From: Halorussus salilacus
GTDB taxonomy: Archaea; Halobacteriota; Halobacteria; Halobacteriales; Haladaptataceae
Direction of reading: 5' to 3'
Assembly (NCBI RefSeq): GCF_024138125.1
Contig: NZ_CP099993.1
Coordinates: 248,001-312,000, forward strand
DNA length: 64,000 bases
Shown piece by piece: positions 32,450 to 40,635 of this stretch (position 1 is the stretch's first letter; every line of letters begins with the position of its first letter). Made by a program: the position numbers and the translations under genes. The notes beneath the pieces were generated by a model. The model did no database searches. It saw only the letters and a program-made list of their open reading frames with translations, and was not told the origin of the DNA.

Positions 32450-32581
32450 GTAATCGAGATTTCGAGCGACACGAAGACGCGATACCCGGCGGAATCGTCG
32501 CGTTACTCGGTTTCCTTCCGGATTACCGGCGTGAAGGGTCGGGGCCATTTAGGTCGGTCTGCGCCCATCTTCGGACGTAGT

Positions 32582-33415
32582 ATGAAAACAAACAGCAATG
32601 TACGACAGCGGATGGTAGCCATCGGTCTCGTCCTGATAACCGTGGTCGGACTGGGGGTCGGCGTTGGCGCGTCCGGCGCGTTCCAGGACGATGGGGACGG
32701 CCAGGTCCGCATCGCGCACCTCTCGCCGGACGCTCCCGCAGTCGACGTGCTGGTCGACGGCGAGCCAGTCCTCGAAGGGGCCGAATACGGTGACGTGGGC
32801 GACTACACGAACCTCTCGGCTGGCGAGCACGACGTGACGATACAGACCAGCGAGAACGAGTCGGTCGTCTTCGAGGGGAACGTGACGGTCGAGTCCGACA
32901 CGCAGTACACCGTCGCGGCCATCGGCGAGGTCAGCGAGGAGACATTCGACGTTGCGGTGTACGAGGACGACTTCGAGACCCCCGAGGAGGGTGACTCGTC
33001 GGTCCGACTCGTCCACGCCTCGCCCGACGCGCCCGCGGTGGACGTGACGGTCGCCGAGTCGGGCGACACGCTGTTCGACAACGCGTCGTTCGGCAACGCG
33101 ACCGACTACGAGACCGTTCCGGCGGGCGAGTACACGCTCGAAATCCGTCCCGCGTCCGAGGACGACACCGAGGACCCCGTGACCACGGTCGACGTGACGC
33201 TCGAAAACGAGACGGTGTACTCGGCCATCGCGGCGGGCTACCTCTCGCCCGACGAGGCGGCGGCCGACCAGCCGTTCGAGGTCCTGCTCGTGACCGACTC
33301 GGGAGCCGAGATGGTGGATGAGGAGACGACGGAGGAGATGGACGAAGAGGAGACCGACGAGGAAGAGACGACCGAAGAGATGGACGAGGAGACCGAGACG
33401 ACTACGGAAGCGTAA
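32582..33415 (+). CDS. Secreted DUF4397 protein with two repeats and an acidic tail
   Basis: 277 residues. A signal peptide (about 1-33) leads into two DUF4397 beta domains, each starting with VRxxHxSPDAPAVDV (near residues 40 and 140). A Thr/Glu/Asp tail follows, made of repeated EETTEEMDEEE units. No membrane helix or lipobox at the end. Function of DUF4397 is unknown; in haloarchaea it is common in secreted, cell-surface proteins. The upstream ATG at 32531 would add a non-signal segment, so 32582 is preferred. It is convergent with the acyl-CoA synthetase, stop codons abutting. Confidence 0.85.
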   Translation: MKTNSNVRQRMVAIGLVLITVVGLGVGVGASGAFQDDGDGQVRIAHLSPDAPAVDVLVDGEPVLEGAEYGDVGDYTNLSAGEHDVTIQTSENESVVFEGNVTVESDTQYTVAAIGEVSEETFDVAVYEDDFETPEEGDSSVRLVHASPDAPAVDVTVAESGDTLFDNASFGNATDYETVPAGEYTLEIRPASEDDTEDPVTTVDVTLENETVYSAIAAGYLSPDEAAADQPFEVLLVTDSGAEMVDEETTEEMDEEETDEEETTEEMDEETETTTEA

Positions 33416-35062
33416 TCACTCGCCGAACTTTTCGCGCTCCTCCTTCCGTAGCTCTATCCGCCGGATTTTCCCGCTGGAGGTCTTGGGAAGCTCTTCGACG
33501 TACTCGATTCTCCGGGGGTACTTGTACGGGGCCGTCTCCTCCTTCATGTACGACTGGAGTTCCTCGGTGAGGTCCTCGTCCCCGTCGTAGCCGTCGGCGA
33601 GGACGACGTAGGTCTTGACGACGTTGCCGCGCTCGTCGTGGGGGCTGGCGACCGCGGCGGCCTCCGCGACCGCCTCGTGGCCGACCAATGCGTCCTCGAC
33701 CTCGAAGGGGCCGATGCGGTAGCCCGACGAGATGATGATGTCGTCGGCGCGACCCTCGAAAAAGAAATAGCCATCCTCGTCCTTCCGGGCGAGGTCGCCG
33801 GTCCGGTAGTAGTCGCCGTGGAACGTCCGTTCGTCCAACTCGGGCTTCTCGAAGTAGCCGTCGAAGATGGCGGGCGAATCGACCGGGACCGCGATTTCGC
33901 CGGTCTCGCCCGCGTCGACCTCCTCCTCGTCGGTCGTGTCGAGCAGGGTCACGTCGATGCCCGGCACGGGCTTGCCCATGCTTCCCGGCTTCACGTCGAT
34001 GCCGGGGTAGTTGGTGACGAGCGCGACCGTCTCGGTCTGGCCGTAGCCGTCCCGCGGAGTGACGCCGAAGGCGTCCTCGAAGGCCTGAATCGGCTCGCGG
34101 TTGAGCGGTTCGCCCGCCGAGACGGCCTCGGTCAGCGCGAGGTCGTAGTCGTCGAGGTCGTCCTGCTGGGTGAACATCCGGTACTGGGTCGGCACCGCAC
34201 AGAGGCGCGTGACCGCCTCCTCTTCGAGCAGGTCGAGGAAGGCGGCGGGCTCGAAATCGCCCTCGTAGACGAACTGGGGCGCGCCCGTGGTGAGCGCCAC
34301 CCCGACCGGGCTCCAGAACCACTTCGCCCACCCGGTGCCGGTGGTCGCCCAGAGGAGTTCCCCGGAGAAGTCGGTGTCGCGGTCGACGCCCCACCAGTAC
34401 CGGCCGTTGATGCGCTCGAAGCAGTGCATCCACCGGTGGCGGTGGAGGACGGGCTTGGGCTGGCCGGTCGTCCCGCTGGTGTAGTTGATGGACATCGGGT
34501 CCCCCGCGCCGAGTTCCGGCCCGTCGTGGTCGGGGTCCCCGCGGTCCAGCAGGTCCCCGAAGGCGTGCCAGTTCTCGCGGTCGAGAGTCGCCTCCTCGTC
34601 CTCCGCGTCCAGCACGACGACGCGTTCGAGGGGCGTCTCGTCCAGCACCGGCTCGACCATGTCGGTCAGGCTCGCGTGGACCACCATCGTCTCGGCCTCG
34701 CAGTCGCTCGCCCGGAAGGCGAGGTCCTTGGGCTTGAGCATCGCCGAGCAGGGCACCAGGATGGCCCCGCGGGTCAGCGCGCCCAGCTGAATCGCGAATG
34801 CCTCGGGGTGCCGGGGAAACAGGTGCATCACGCGGTCGCCCGTCCCCACGCCGAGGTCGGCCAGCGCCGACGCGAACCGGTTCGCGTCGGCGTGTATCTC
34901 GGCGAAGGTCCGCTCGGCCTCGGTGCCGTCCTCGTGGCGGAACCGGACCGCGAGTCGGTCGCCGAACGACTCGGCGTGGTCGGCGATTACGTCGGGGAGG
35001 TTGAAGTCCTCGGGGATGTCCCACTCGAACGTCTCTCGCTCGTGGTCGTAGTCGAGCGCCAT
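33416..35062 (-). CDS. AMP-forming acyl-CoA synthetase (medium-chain/ACSM-like)
   Basis: 548 residues, full length for the ANL superfamily. Motifs: the P-loop-like SINYTSGTTGQPKPV (about 190-204), DGYGQTETV (about 339-347), YRTGDLARKDEDGYFFFEGRADD (about 425-447) and the C-terminal lysine in PKTSSGKIRR, which completes adenylation. It activates a fatty or aromatic acid to its CoA thioester at the cost of ATP to AMP. The sequence between motifs (ATGTGWAKWFWSP) is typical of ACSM-type enzymes. Confidence 0.9.
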   Translation of the reverse strand: MALDYDHERETFEWDIPEDFNLPDVIADHAESFGDRLAVRFRHEDGTEAERTFAEIHADANRFASALADLGVGTGDRVMHLFPRHPEAFAIQLGALTRGAILVPCSAMLKPKDLAFRASDCEAETMVVHASLTDMVEPVLDETPLERVVVLDAEDEEATLDRENWHAFGDLLDRGDPDHDGPELGAGDPMSINYTSGTTGQPKPVLHRHRWMHCFERINGRYWWGVDRDTDFSGELLWATTGTGWAKWFWSPVGVALTTGAPQFVYEGDFEPAAFLDLLEEEAVTRLCAVPTQYRMFTQQDDLDDYDLALTEAVSAGEPLNREPIQAFEDAFGVTPRDGYGQTETVALVTNYPGIDVKPGSMGKPVPGIDVTLLDTTDEEEVDAGETGEIAVPVDSPAIFDGYFEKPELDERTFHGDYYRTGDLARKDEDGYFFFEGRADDIIISSGYRIGPFEVEDALVGHEAVAEAAAVASPHDERGNVVKTYVVLADGYDGDEDLTEELQSYMKEETAPYKYPRRIEYVEELPKTSSGKIRRIELRKEEREKFGE

Positions 35063-35127
35063 GTGGCGAACATGGTCCAGCCATCACTTGGACCTATCGC
35101 CGCCGAGGGGTTCTCGGCGGACCCGAC

Positions 35128-35160
35128 GCGCGGGCGGGCGGTCAGACCGCCCGCCCGCGC
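35128..35160. repeat. Perfect hairpin, 15-nt arms, 3-nt loop (CAG)
   Basis: Spans the stop codon of the small membrane protein; one arm encodes its Arg-rich end (RRGRAV) and the other lies outside. Confidence 0.92.
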
Positions 35161-35324
35161 CGCGAGAGGCCGACCAGGAGCGCGCCAGCCGCCAGTAACA
35201 GCACCCCGACAGCGAGCAACACCACGGTGTACTCGACCGCGGCGACCAGCGGCGCGAACAGCAGAATCCCGCCGAGCGCGATGAGAACGGCCCCGCCCCA
35301 GAACTCCGCGTCGTCGCGGTCCAT
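35142..35324 (-). CDS. Small two-helix membrane protein
   Basis: 60 residues. Two membrane helices (about 9-28 and 31-53) are joined by a tight turn, with a basic tail RRGRAV. No family assigned; similar tiny proteins are common in haloarchaea. The ATG gives MDRDDAEFWGG. It is 79 bp upstream of the acyl-CoA synthetase on the opposite side of its promoter, both on the minus strand. The end of the gene is overlapped by a 15-nt-arm hairpin. Confidence 0.7.
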   Translation of the reverse strand: MDRDDAEFWGGAVLIALGGILLFAPLVAAVEYTVVLLAVGVLLLAAGALLVGLSRRGRAV

Positions 35325-35422
35325 GATACAGACCTATCGACGCGAAGCCACTTAGCTCCGATTGCCGGAGTCCCCCGGTCGGGCGAGTCGCGGTTCTCGG
35401 CCCGTCGCGAATGGACACTCTT

Positions 35423-35436
35423 TTAGGCCTACCTAA
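35423..35436 (+). promoter_or_regulatory. DtxR-type iron operator upstream of the RGP-like gene
   Basis: TTAGGCCTACCTAA, a perfect TTAGG/CCTAA dyad with 4-bp spacer, 18 bp before the ATG at 35455. It overlaps the likely TATA region, so binding of an Fe-loaded DtxR/SirR/Idr-type repressor would block initiation. A near-identical dyad precedes the iron-binding lipoprotein gene. Confidence 0.75.
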
Positions 35437-35454
35437 ACCACTTCGGGGTAACGC

Positions 35455-36618
35455 ATGAGCACAGACGCCGACATCTGCGTTGTCGTCCCGACGATTCGAG
35501 AGTACGACTGCATGCGGGCGTACTTCCAGAACGCCCGCGACCACGGCTTCGACCTCGACCGTCTCCACGTCGTCCTCGTGACCGAGGACTTCTGCGACAC
35601 CGAGGCGATGGCCGCGATGCTCGACGAGGAGGGCGTCTCGGGCGAGGTCTTCGACGGGACCGCGCGCGAGGAGTGGTACGACGAGCACGGCATCGCCGAG
35701 TACTCCCACGTCGTGCCCGCCGCGAGCCACGCCGAGACGAGTTTCGGCCTGCTGTACCTCTGGGCCAACGACTTCGAGTACGGCTTCTTCATCGACGACG
35801 ACACCCTGCCCCACGACGAGGACGACTTCTTCGGTCGCCACATGCGTAACCTCGACTACGAGGGCGAGATCGAGGAGGTCTCCTCGGACGAGCAGTGGGT
35901 CAACGTCCTCTACCAGAACTTCGAGGACCACGGCCTCTACCCCCGGGGGTACCCCTACTCGGCGATGGACGAGACGGTCGAGACCGACACCACCGAGATA
36001 TCGGACGTCGTCGCTTCGCAGGGCCTCTGGACCAACGTCCCGGACCTCGATGCCGTGCGCATCCTGATGGACGGCGACCTGCAGGGGCAGGCCCAGACGC
36101 GCACGAGCGCCGACGACTACGACCGCGACTTCGTGGCCGCCCGCGGGAACTACCTCACGGTCTGCTCGATGAACCTCGCGTTCCGCAGGGAAATCGTCCC
36201 GGCGTTCTACCAGCTTCCGATGGACGAGAACCGCTGGGACGTCGGCCGGTTCGACGACATCTGGTCGGGCGTGTTCCTCAAGCGCGCCTGCGACCTGCTC
36301 GGCAAGCGCATCTACAACGGCCGACCGCTCTGCGAGCACAACAAGGCCCCGCGCTCGACGTTCGACGACCTCAACAACGAGGTGCCGGGCCTCGAACTCA
36401 ACGAACACCTCTGGGAGGTCGTCGACGAGGCGGGCGACGACGCCGACTCCTACGCGGGCGTCTTCGAAGCCATGGCGACCGAACTCGCAGAGGGCGACTT
36501 CGAGGAGTACAACAACGGCGCGTTCTTCAACTACGTCGGCGAGTACATGCTCGACTGGCTCGCCGCGCTCGACCAACTCCAGAGCCCGCGAGCGACCCCC
36601 GCGCCCGCAGACGACTGA
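35455..36618 (+). CDS. Reversibly glycosylated polypeptide (RGP)-like alpha-1,4-glucan-protein synthase family
   Basis: 387 residues, cytoplasmic, with a nucleotide-sugar glycosyltransferase fold. Visible blocks: VVVPTIREYDCMRAYFQNA at the start, YGFFIDDDTLP (about 107-117; a DxD-like metal site), RGNYLTVCSMNLAFRRE and WDVGRFDDIWSG. Plant relatives are UDP-arabinopyranose mutases that become self-glycosylated. Archaeal function is untested. It has its own iron-type operator and sits 50 bp before an iron ABC transporter operon carrying the same operator, so iron-responsive expression is inferred. A role in surface glycans or a glycosylated iron chelator is possible. Confidence 0.8.
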   Translation: MSTDADICVVVPTIREYDCMRAYFQNARDHGFDLDRLHVVLVTEDFCDTEAMAAMLDEEGVSGEVFDGTAREEWYDEHGIAEYSHVVPAASHAETSFGLLYLWANDFEYGFFIDDDTLPHDEDDFFGRHMRNLDYEGEIEEVSSDEQWVNVLYQNFEDHGLYPRGYPYSAMDETVETDTTEISDVVASQGLWTNVPDLDAVRILMDGDLQGQAQTRTSADDYDRDFVAARGNYLTVCSMNLAFRREIVPAFYQLPMDENRWDVGRFDDIWSGVFLKRACDLLGKRIYNGRPLCEHNKAPRSTFDDLNNEVPGLELNEHLWEVVDEAGDDADSYAGVFEAMATELAEGDFEEYNNGAFFNYVGEYMLDWLAALDQLQSPRATPAPADD

Positions 36619-36646
36619 GAGAGCGGAACCGGTAGGTATAAGAGTT

Positions 36647-36660
36647 TTAGGCCAGCCTAA
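36647..36660 (+). promoter_or_regulatory. DtxR-type iron operator upstream of the iron ABC operon
   Basis: TTAGGCCAGCCTAA, TTAGG/CCTAA with a 4-bp spacer, ending 8 bp before the ATG at 36669. TATAAG lies just upstream at about 36637. The arrangement fits a leaderless, iron-repressed promoter. Confidence 0.8.
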
Positions 36661-36668
36661 TTCTAAAC

Positions 36669-37820
36669 ATGAGCGAGCGACGCAGATGGACTCGACGTCG
36701 ATTCCTCGCGACGAGTAGTCTCGCAGGCACAGCAGGTCTCGCCGGTTGCATGGAGGGGCTGCCCTTCGGTGGCCAAGAGGAGAGTACCAGCGCGCTCTCG
36801 CTGGACGACTTCCGCGGTTCGGGTCCGATGGTCGAGAGTCGCCCCGAACCGGGCGGCACCTCGATGGACGACCTCCCGGACCTCGAGGGCGAACTGAACC
36901 TCTATCTCGGCGGCGGCGAGGGCGGCCTCTACCAGAATCTCGTCGACCTCCTCGAACAGAAGTACCCCGACTTCGACGTGCAGCTCAAGATGGACGGCTC
37001 GTCGACGCTGGCCAACACCATCATCGAGGAGAAGAAAGGCGGGGAGAGCCCCGCAGACGTGTTCTGGTCGATAGACAGCACCTCGCTGGGCGTGGCAGTC
37101 GACGCTGGCGTGACCACGCCCCTGCCCGACCGCGTGCTCGACGAGGTCCCGGAGGGCTTCCGGGAGAGCGACGGCAACTGGGTCGGCGTGGCCGGACGGG
37201 CCCGAGCCATCTCGTACAACACCGACGAGCTCTCGGAGTCGGACATCCCCAACGACGTCCACGAGTTCCCCGAGACGGCGGCTCTGGAGGACGCGGTGGG
37301 GTGGGCACCGACCTACGGCGCGTTCAAGTCGTTCGTCACCGCGATGCGACTCATCTCGGACGAGGACGACACCCGCGAGTGGCTCGAAGGGATGATAGAC
37401 CACGGCACGACCGAGTACCAGAGCGAATTCCTCGCGTCGAACGCGGTCGCCGACGGGGAGATTTCGGCCGCCTTCGCCAACCACTACTACGCCATCCGCG
37501 TGATGGCGTCCCGGCCCGACGCCCCCATCGACCTCGCGTTCACCGAGAACGACGCGGGCGCGCTGGTCAACGTCTCCGGTGTCGAGATGATCGAGGGCAC
37601 CGACAAGTCCGAACTCGTCGGTGACTTCGCACGCCACCTCCTGTCCTCGGAGGCCCAGGAGTTCTTCGTCACCCGGGCGTTCGCGTACCCGATGATTTCG
37701 GGCGTCGAGCCCGTTGGCGGTCTGCCGACGGTCGACGAACTGTCGCCGCCCGACGTCGACCTCTCGGAGCTGTCGGACCTCGACCCGACGAACGAACTCC
37801 TAGACGAAGTCGGGCTGTAG
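36669..37820 (+). CDS. Ferric iron ABC transporter, binding lipoprotein (FbpA-like)
   Basis: 383 residues. Tat motif RRRFLAT and lipobox AGC (near residues 10-26) give a lipid-anchored extracellular protein. The body is a type 2 periplasmic-binding fold: LNLYLGGGEGGLYQNLVDLLEQKYP early, and AFANHYYAIRVM (about 262-273) with the adjacent tyrosines that bind Fe(III) in FbpA proteins. It captures ferric iron or a ferric chelate for the permease encoded immediately downstream (stop abuts next ATG). Preceded by a DtxR-type operator. Confidence 0.9.
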   Translation: MSERRRWTRRRFLATSSLAGTAGLAGCMEGLPFGGQEESTSALSLDDFRGSGPMVESRPEPGGTSMDDLPDLEGELNLYLGGGEGGLYQNLVDLLEQKYPDFDVQLKMDGSSTLANTIIEEKKGGESPADVFWSIDSTSLGVAVDAGVTTPLPDRVLDEVPEGFRESDGNWVGVAGRARAISYNTDELSESDIPNDVHEFPETAALEDAVGWAPTYGAFKSFVTAMRLISDEDDTREWLEGMIDHGTTEYQSEFLASNAVADGEISAAFANHYYAIRVMASRPDAPIDLAFTENDAGALVNVSGVEMIEGTDKSELVGDFARHLLSSEAQEFFVTRAFAYPMISGVEPVGGLPTVDELSPPDVDLSELSDLDPTNELLDEVGL

Positions 37821-39455
37821 ATGACTGCGAGCGACCGGGTCCGAGCGTTCGTCGGGGACGTCGGCGACGACGAGTCGCCGCCTCGGGTCGCGCTGGTGCT
37901 GTTGGCGGGAGCCGTCGCCGCAGCCGTCACCTTCCCGGTCGCGTGGCTCGTCCTCCGGTCGCTCGAAATCGGGACCCAACAGGCGCTCGACCTGCTCGTC
38001 CAGTCCTCCACCGTCGAGATCGTCACCAACAGCATCGCGCTCGTCGCGGCGGTCACCGCGGGGTCGGTGGTCGTCGGCGTCCCGCTCGCGGTGCTGACCG
38101 TCCAGACCGACCTGCCGTTCCGGCGCTTCTGGACCATCGTCTCGGCGCTCCCGCTGGTGGTGCCGAGCTACATCGGTGCGTTCGCGTTCGTCTCGGCGTT
38201 CGGGCCGCGGGGTCAGCTCACCGACCTGCTCGCGCCGCTCGGCGTGACCGAGATTCCGCCGATTTACGGCTTCCACGGGGCAGTGCTGGTGTTGACGCTG
38301 TTCACCTACCCGTACGTGTTCCTCACGACGCGGGCCGCGCTCATCTCGTTCGACGGGACCCTCGTCGAGGCCGCTCGCACCCTCAATCACGGCCGGTGGG
38401 CCGCCTTCCGGACGGTGACCCTGCCCCGAATCGCGCCGGGCATCGCGGCCGGGAGCCTGCTGGTGGCGCTGTACGCGCTCTCGGACTTCGGGACGCCCGC
38501 CATCATGCAGTTCCCGGTGTTCACGCGCGAGATCTACGTCAGCCAGTGGGACCGCAACTTCGCGGCCCTGCTTTCGCTCCAACTGCTCGCGCTCGCGGCG
38601 GTCATCCTCGCGCTCGAAAAGCGGGTCACGGACGACGAGCGCGGCGCACACGCATCCCGGGGGTCCGGGTCGGTCCGGTACTCGCTCGGCGTCTGGAAGC
38701 TTCCCGCGCTCGCGTTCTGCGCGCTGGTCGCCGCGCTCTGTCTGGTCGTCCCGGTCGGCGTCCTCTTCGTGTGGCTGACCCGGAGCGGTCCGGGCTACGC
38801 TGGCGGGGGCTTCGACTTCACTTGGGTCTACGGCCTCAACTCGGTGTACGTCGCCCTGCTCGCGGCGGGGGTCGCGACGCTCGCCGCGCTCCCGGTCGCC
38901 TACCTCTCGGGTCGGTCTTCCTCCCGGCTGGCCTCGCTGTTCGAGCGTGCGAGCTACGTCGGCTACGCGACCCCCGGCGTCGTGCTCGGACTCGCGCTGG
39001 TCTACTTCGCCTCCGCGAGCGCCCCGGCGTTCTACCAGACCATCCCCCTGCTGGTGTTCGCCTACGTGGTCCGGTTCATCCCGCAGGCGGTCGGGTCGGT
39101 CCGGTCGTCGGTGCTGCAGGTCGACCCCAAACTCACGGAGGCCGCCCGGACGCTCGGCGAGTCGCCGGGTCGGACGTTCCGTCGGGTGACCCTCCCGCTC
39201 ATCGCGCCGGGCGTGGTGGCGGGCGCGGCGCTCGTCTTCCTGACGACGATGAAGGAACTGCCCGCGACCCTCTTGCTTCGTCCGACAGGTTTTGAAACCC
39301 TCGTCACGTACATCTGGCGCGTGCAGGAGGCTGGCTACTACGGACAGGCGGCGGTGCCCGCGCTCGTCCTCGTGGGCGTCTCCGCGCTCTCGATGCTCGT
39401 CCTGCTCAATCAGGACGGGAGTCTCGTCGGACAGGACGGAGGAAACGATGGCTAA
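37821..39455 (+). CDS. Ferric iron ABC transporter permease (FbpB-like)
   Basis: 544 residues with about twelve helices, two fused permease units. Each contains the EAA loop that contacts the ATPase: EAARTLNHGRWAAFRTVTLP (about 178-197) and EAARTLGESPGRTFRRVTLP (about 440-459). It forms the membrane channel for iron uptake. It starts directly after the binding-protein stop, and its last 8 bp overlap the ATPase gene, which signals translational coupling. Confidence 0.92.
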   Translation: MTASDRVRAFVGDVGDDESPPRVALVLLAGAVAAAVTFPVAWLVLRSLEIGTQQALDLLVQSSTVEIVTNSIALVAAVTAGSVVVGVPLAVLTVQTDLPFRRFWTIVSALPLVVPSYIGAFAFVSAFGPRGQLTDLLAPLGVTEIPPIYGFHGAVLVLTLFTYPYVFLTTRAALISFDGTLVEAARTLNHGRWAAFRTVTLPRIAPGIAAGSLLVALYALSDFGTPAIMQFPVFTREIYVSQWDRNFAALLSLQLLALAAVILALEKRVTDDERGAHASRGSGSVRYSLGVWKLPALAFCALVAALCLVVPVGVLFVWLTRSGPGYAGGGFDFTWVYGLNSVYVALLAAGVATLAALPVAYLSGRSSSRLASLFERASYVGYATPGVVLGLALVYFASASAPAFYQTIPLLVFAYVVRFIPQAVGSVRSSVLQVDPKLTEAARTLGESPGRTFRRVTLPLIAPGVVAGAALVFLTTMKELPATLLLRPTGFETLVTYIWRVQEAGYYGQAAVPALVLVGVSALSMLVLLNQDGSLVGQDGGNDG

Positions 39456-40635
39456 GGAAGCGACCCAGAACACCCAGAACATGACGCCGAGTCAGGAATC
39501 CGAACCACCGTCGAGCGCCCCGGCGGAGACCGACGACGCCGACCGAGTGCTCGAACTCGACGGCGTCCTCAAGGAGTACGGTCCCGAGACCGCGGTCGAT
39601 TCGCTGTCGCTGTCGGTCCGGGAGGGCGAACTCCTCACCCTGCTCGGGCCCTCGGGCTGTGGGAAGACCACCACCCTCCGGATGATGGCGGGGCTCGAAC
39701 GCCCCGACGCGGGGACCGTCACCCTCGCGGGCGAGACGGTCGCCGACGGCTCCCGGCACGTCTCGCCCGAGAACCGCGACGTCGGACTCGTCTTTCAGGA
39801 CTTCGCGCTGTTCCCTCACCTCACGGTGGCCGAGAACGTCGCGTTCGGACTGACCGACGCGACCGACGGGGAGGTCGACGAGCGCGTGACCGAACTGCTC
39901 GATCTCGTGGACCTCTCGGGCCACCGCGAGGCCACGCCCGACGAGCTGTCGGGCGGCCAGCAACAGCGGGTCGCGCTCGCGCGGTCGCTCGCGCCCGAAC
40001 CCGCGATCCTGTTGCTCGACGAACCCTTCTCGAACCTCGACGTTCGCCTCCGGGTCGAGATGCGCGAGGAAGTTCGCTCCATTTTGAAGGAGGCGGGCGT
40101 CACCGCGGTCTCGGTCACCCACGACCAGGAGGAGGCCCTCTCCATCTCGGACCGCGTGGCGGTGATGAACGACGGCCACCTCGAACAGGTCGGCCGTCCC
40201 GAGAGCGTCTTCGAACACCCCGAATCGCGGTTCGTCGCCTCCTTCCTCGGTCAGGCCGGGTTCCTCTCGGCGTGGCACGAGGACGGCGCGGTCGTGACCC
40301 CCATCGGGACGTTCGCCCCGCAGCGACTCAACGGCCTGACCGCCGAGTACGCCGGGACCGACCTCGACGTGCTGGTCCGGCCCGACGACCTCCGGGCGAC
40401 CGTGGTCGACGAGGAGGAGGCCGACGGCCACATCATCCACCGCCAGTACACCGGTCCCTCGTTCGTCTACCGGGTCGAACTCGACAACGGCGACGTGGTC
40501 CACTGCCAGCACAACCATGTGAAGGAACTCGACATCGGCAAGCCCGTCCGGGTCGACCTCGACGCCGACCACACGCTGGCGTGGTACCCGACGCGCGAGG
40601 ACTCCCCGACCGCCGAAGCGCCGCAGTCCCGATGA
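39448..40635 (+). CDS. Ferric iron ABC transporter ATPase (FbpC-like)
   Basis: 395 residues. Walker A GPSGCGKTTT, Q-loop in VFQDFALFPHLT, signature LSGGQQQRVALARSL and Walker B ILLLDEPFSNLD are all present. The C-terminal third is a TOBE-like regulatory domain, with LDVLVRPDDLRATV and YTGPSFVYRVEL. It overlaps the permease gene by 8 bp and the next gene by 4 bp (ATGA). A poorly conserved N-terminal extension of about 30 residues precedes the ABC domain, so an internal start such as MTPSQES is also possible. Confidence 0.92.
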   Translation: MAKEATQNTQNMTPSQESEPPSSAPAETDDADRVLELDGVLKEYGPETAVDSLSLSVREGELLTLLGPSGCGKTTTLRMMAGLERPDAGTVTLAGETVADGSRHVSPENRDVGLVFQDFALFPHLTVAENVAFGLTDATDGEVDERVTELLDLVDLSGHREATPDELSGGQQQRVALARSLAPEPAILLLDEPFSNLDVRLRVEMREEVRSILKEAGVTAVSVTHDQEEALSISDRVAVMNDGHLEQVGRPESVFEHPESRFVASFLGQAGFLSAWHEDGAVVTPIGTFAPQRLNGLTAEYAGTDLDVLVRPDDLRATVVDEEEADGHIIHRQYTGPSFVYRVELDNGDVVHCQHNHVKELDIGKPVRVDLDADHTLAWYPTREDSPTAEAPQSR

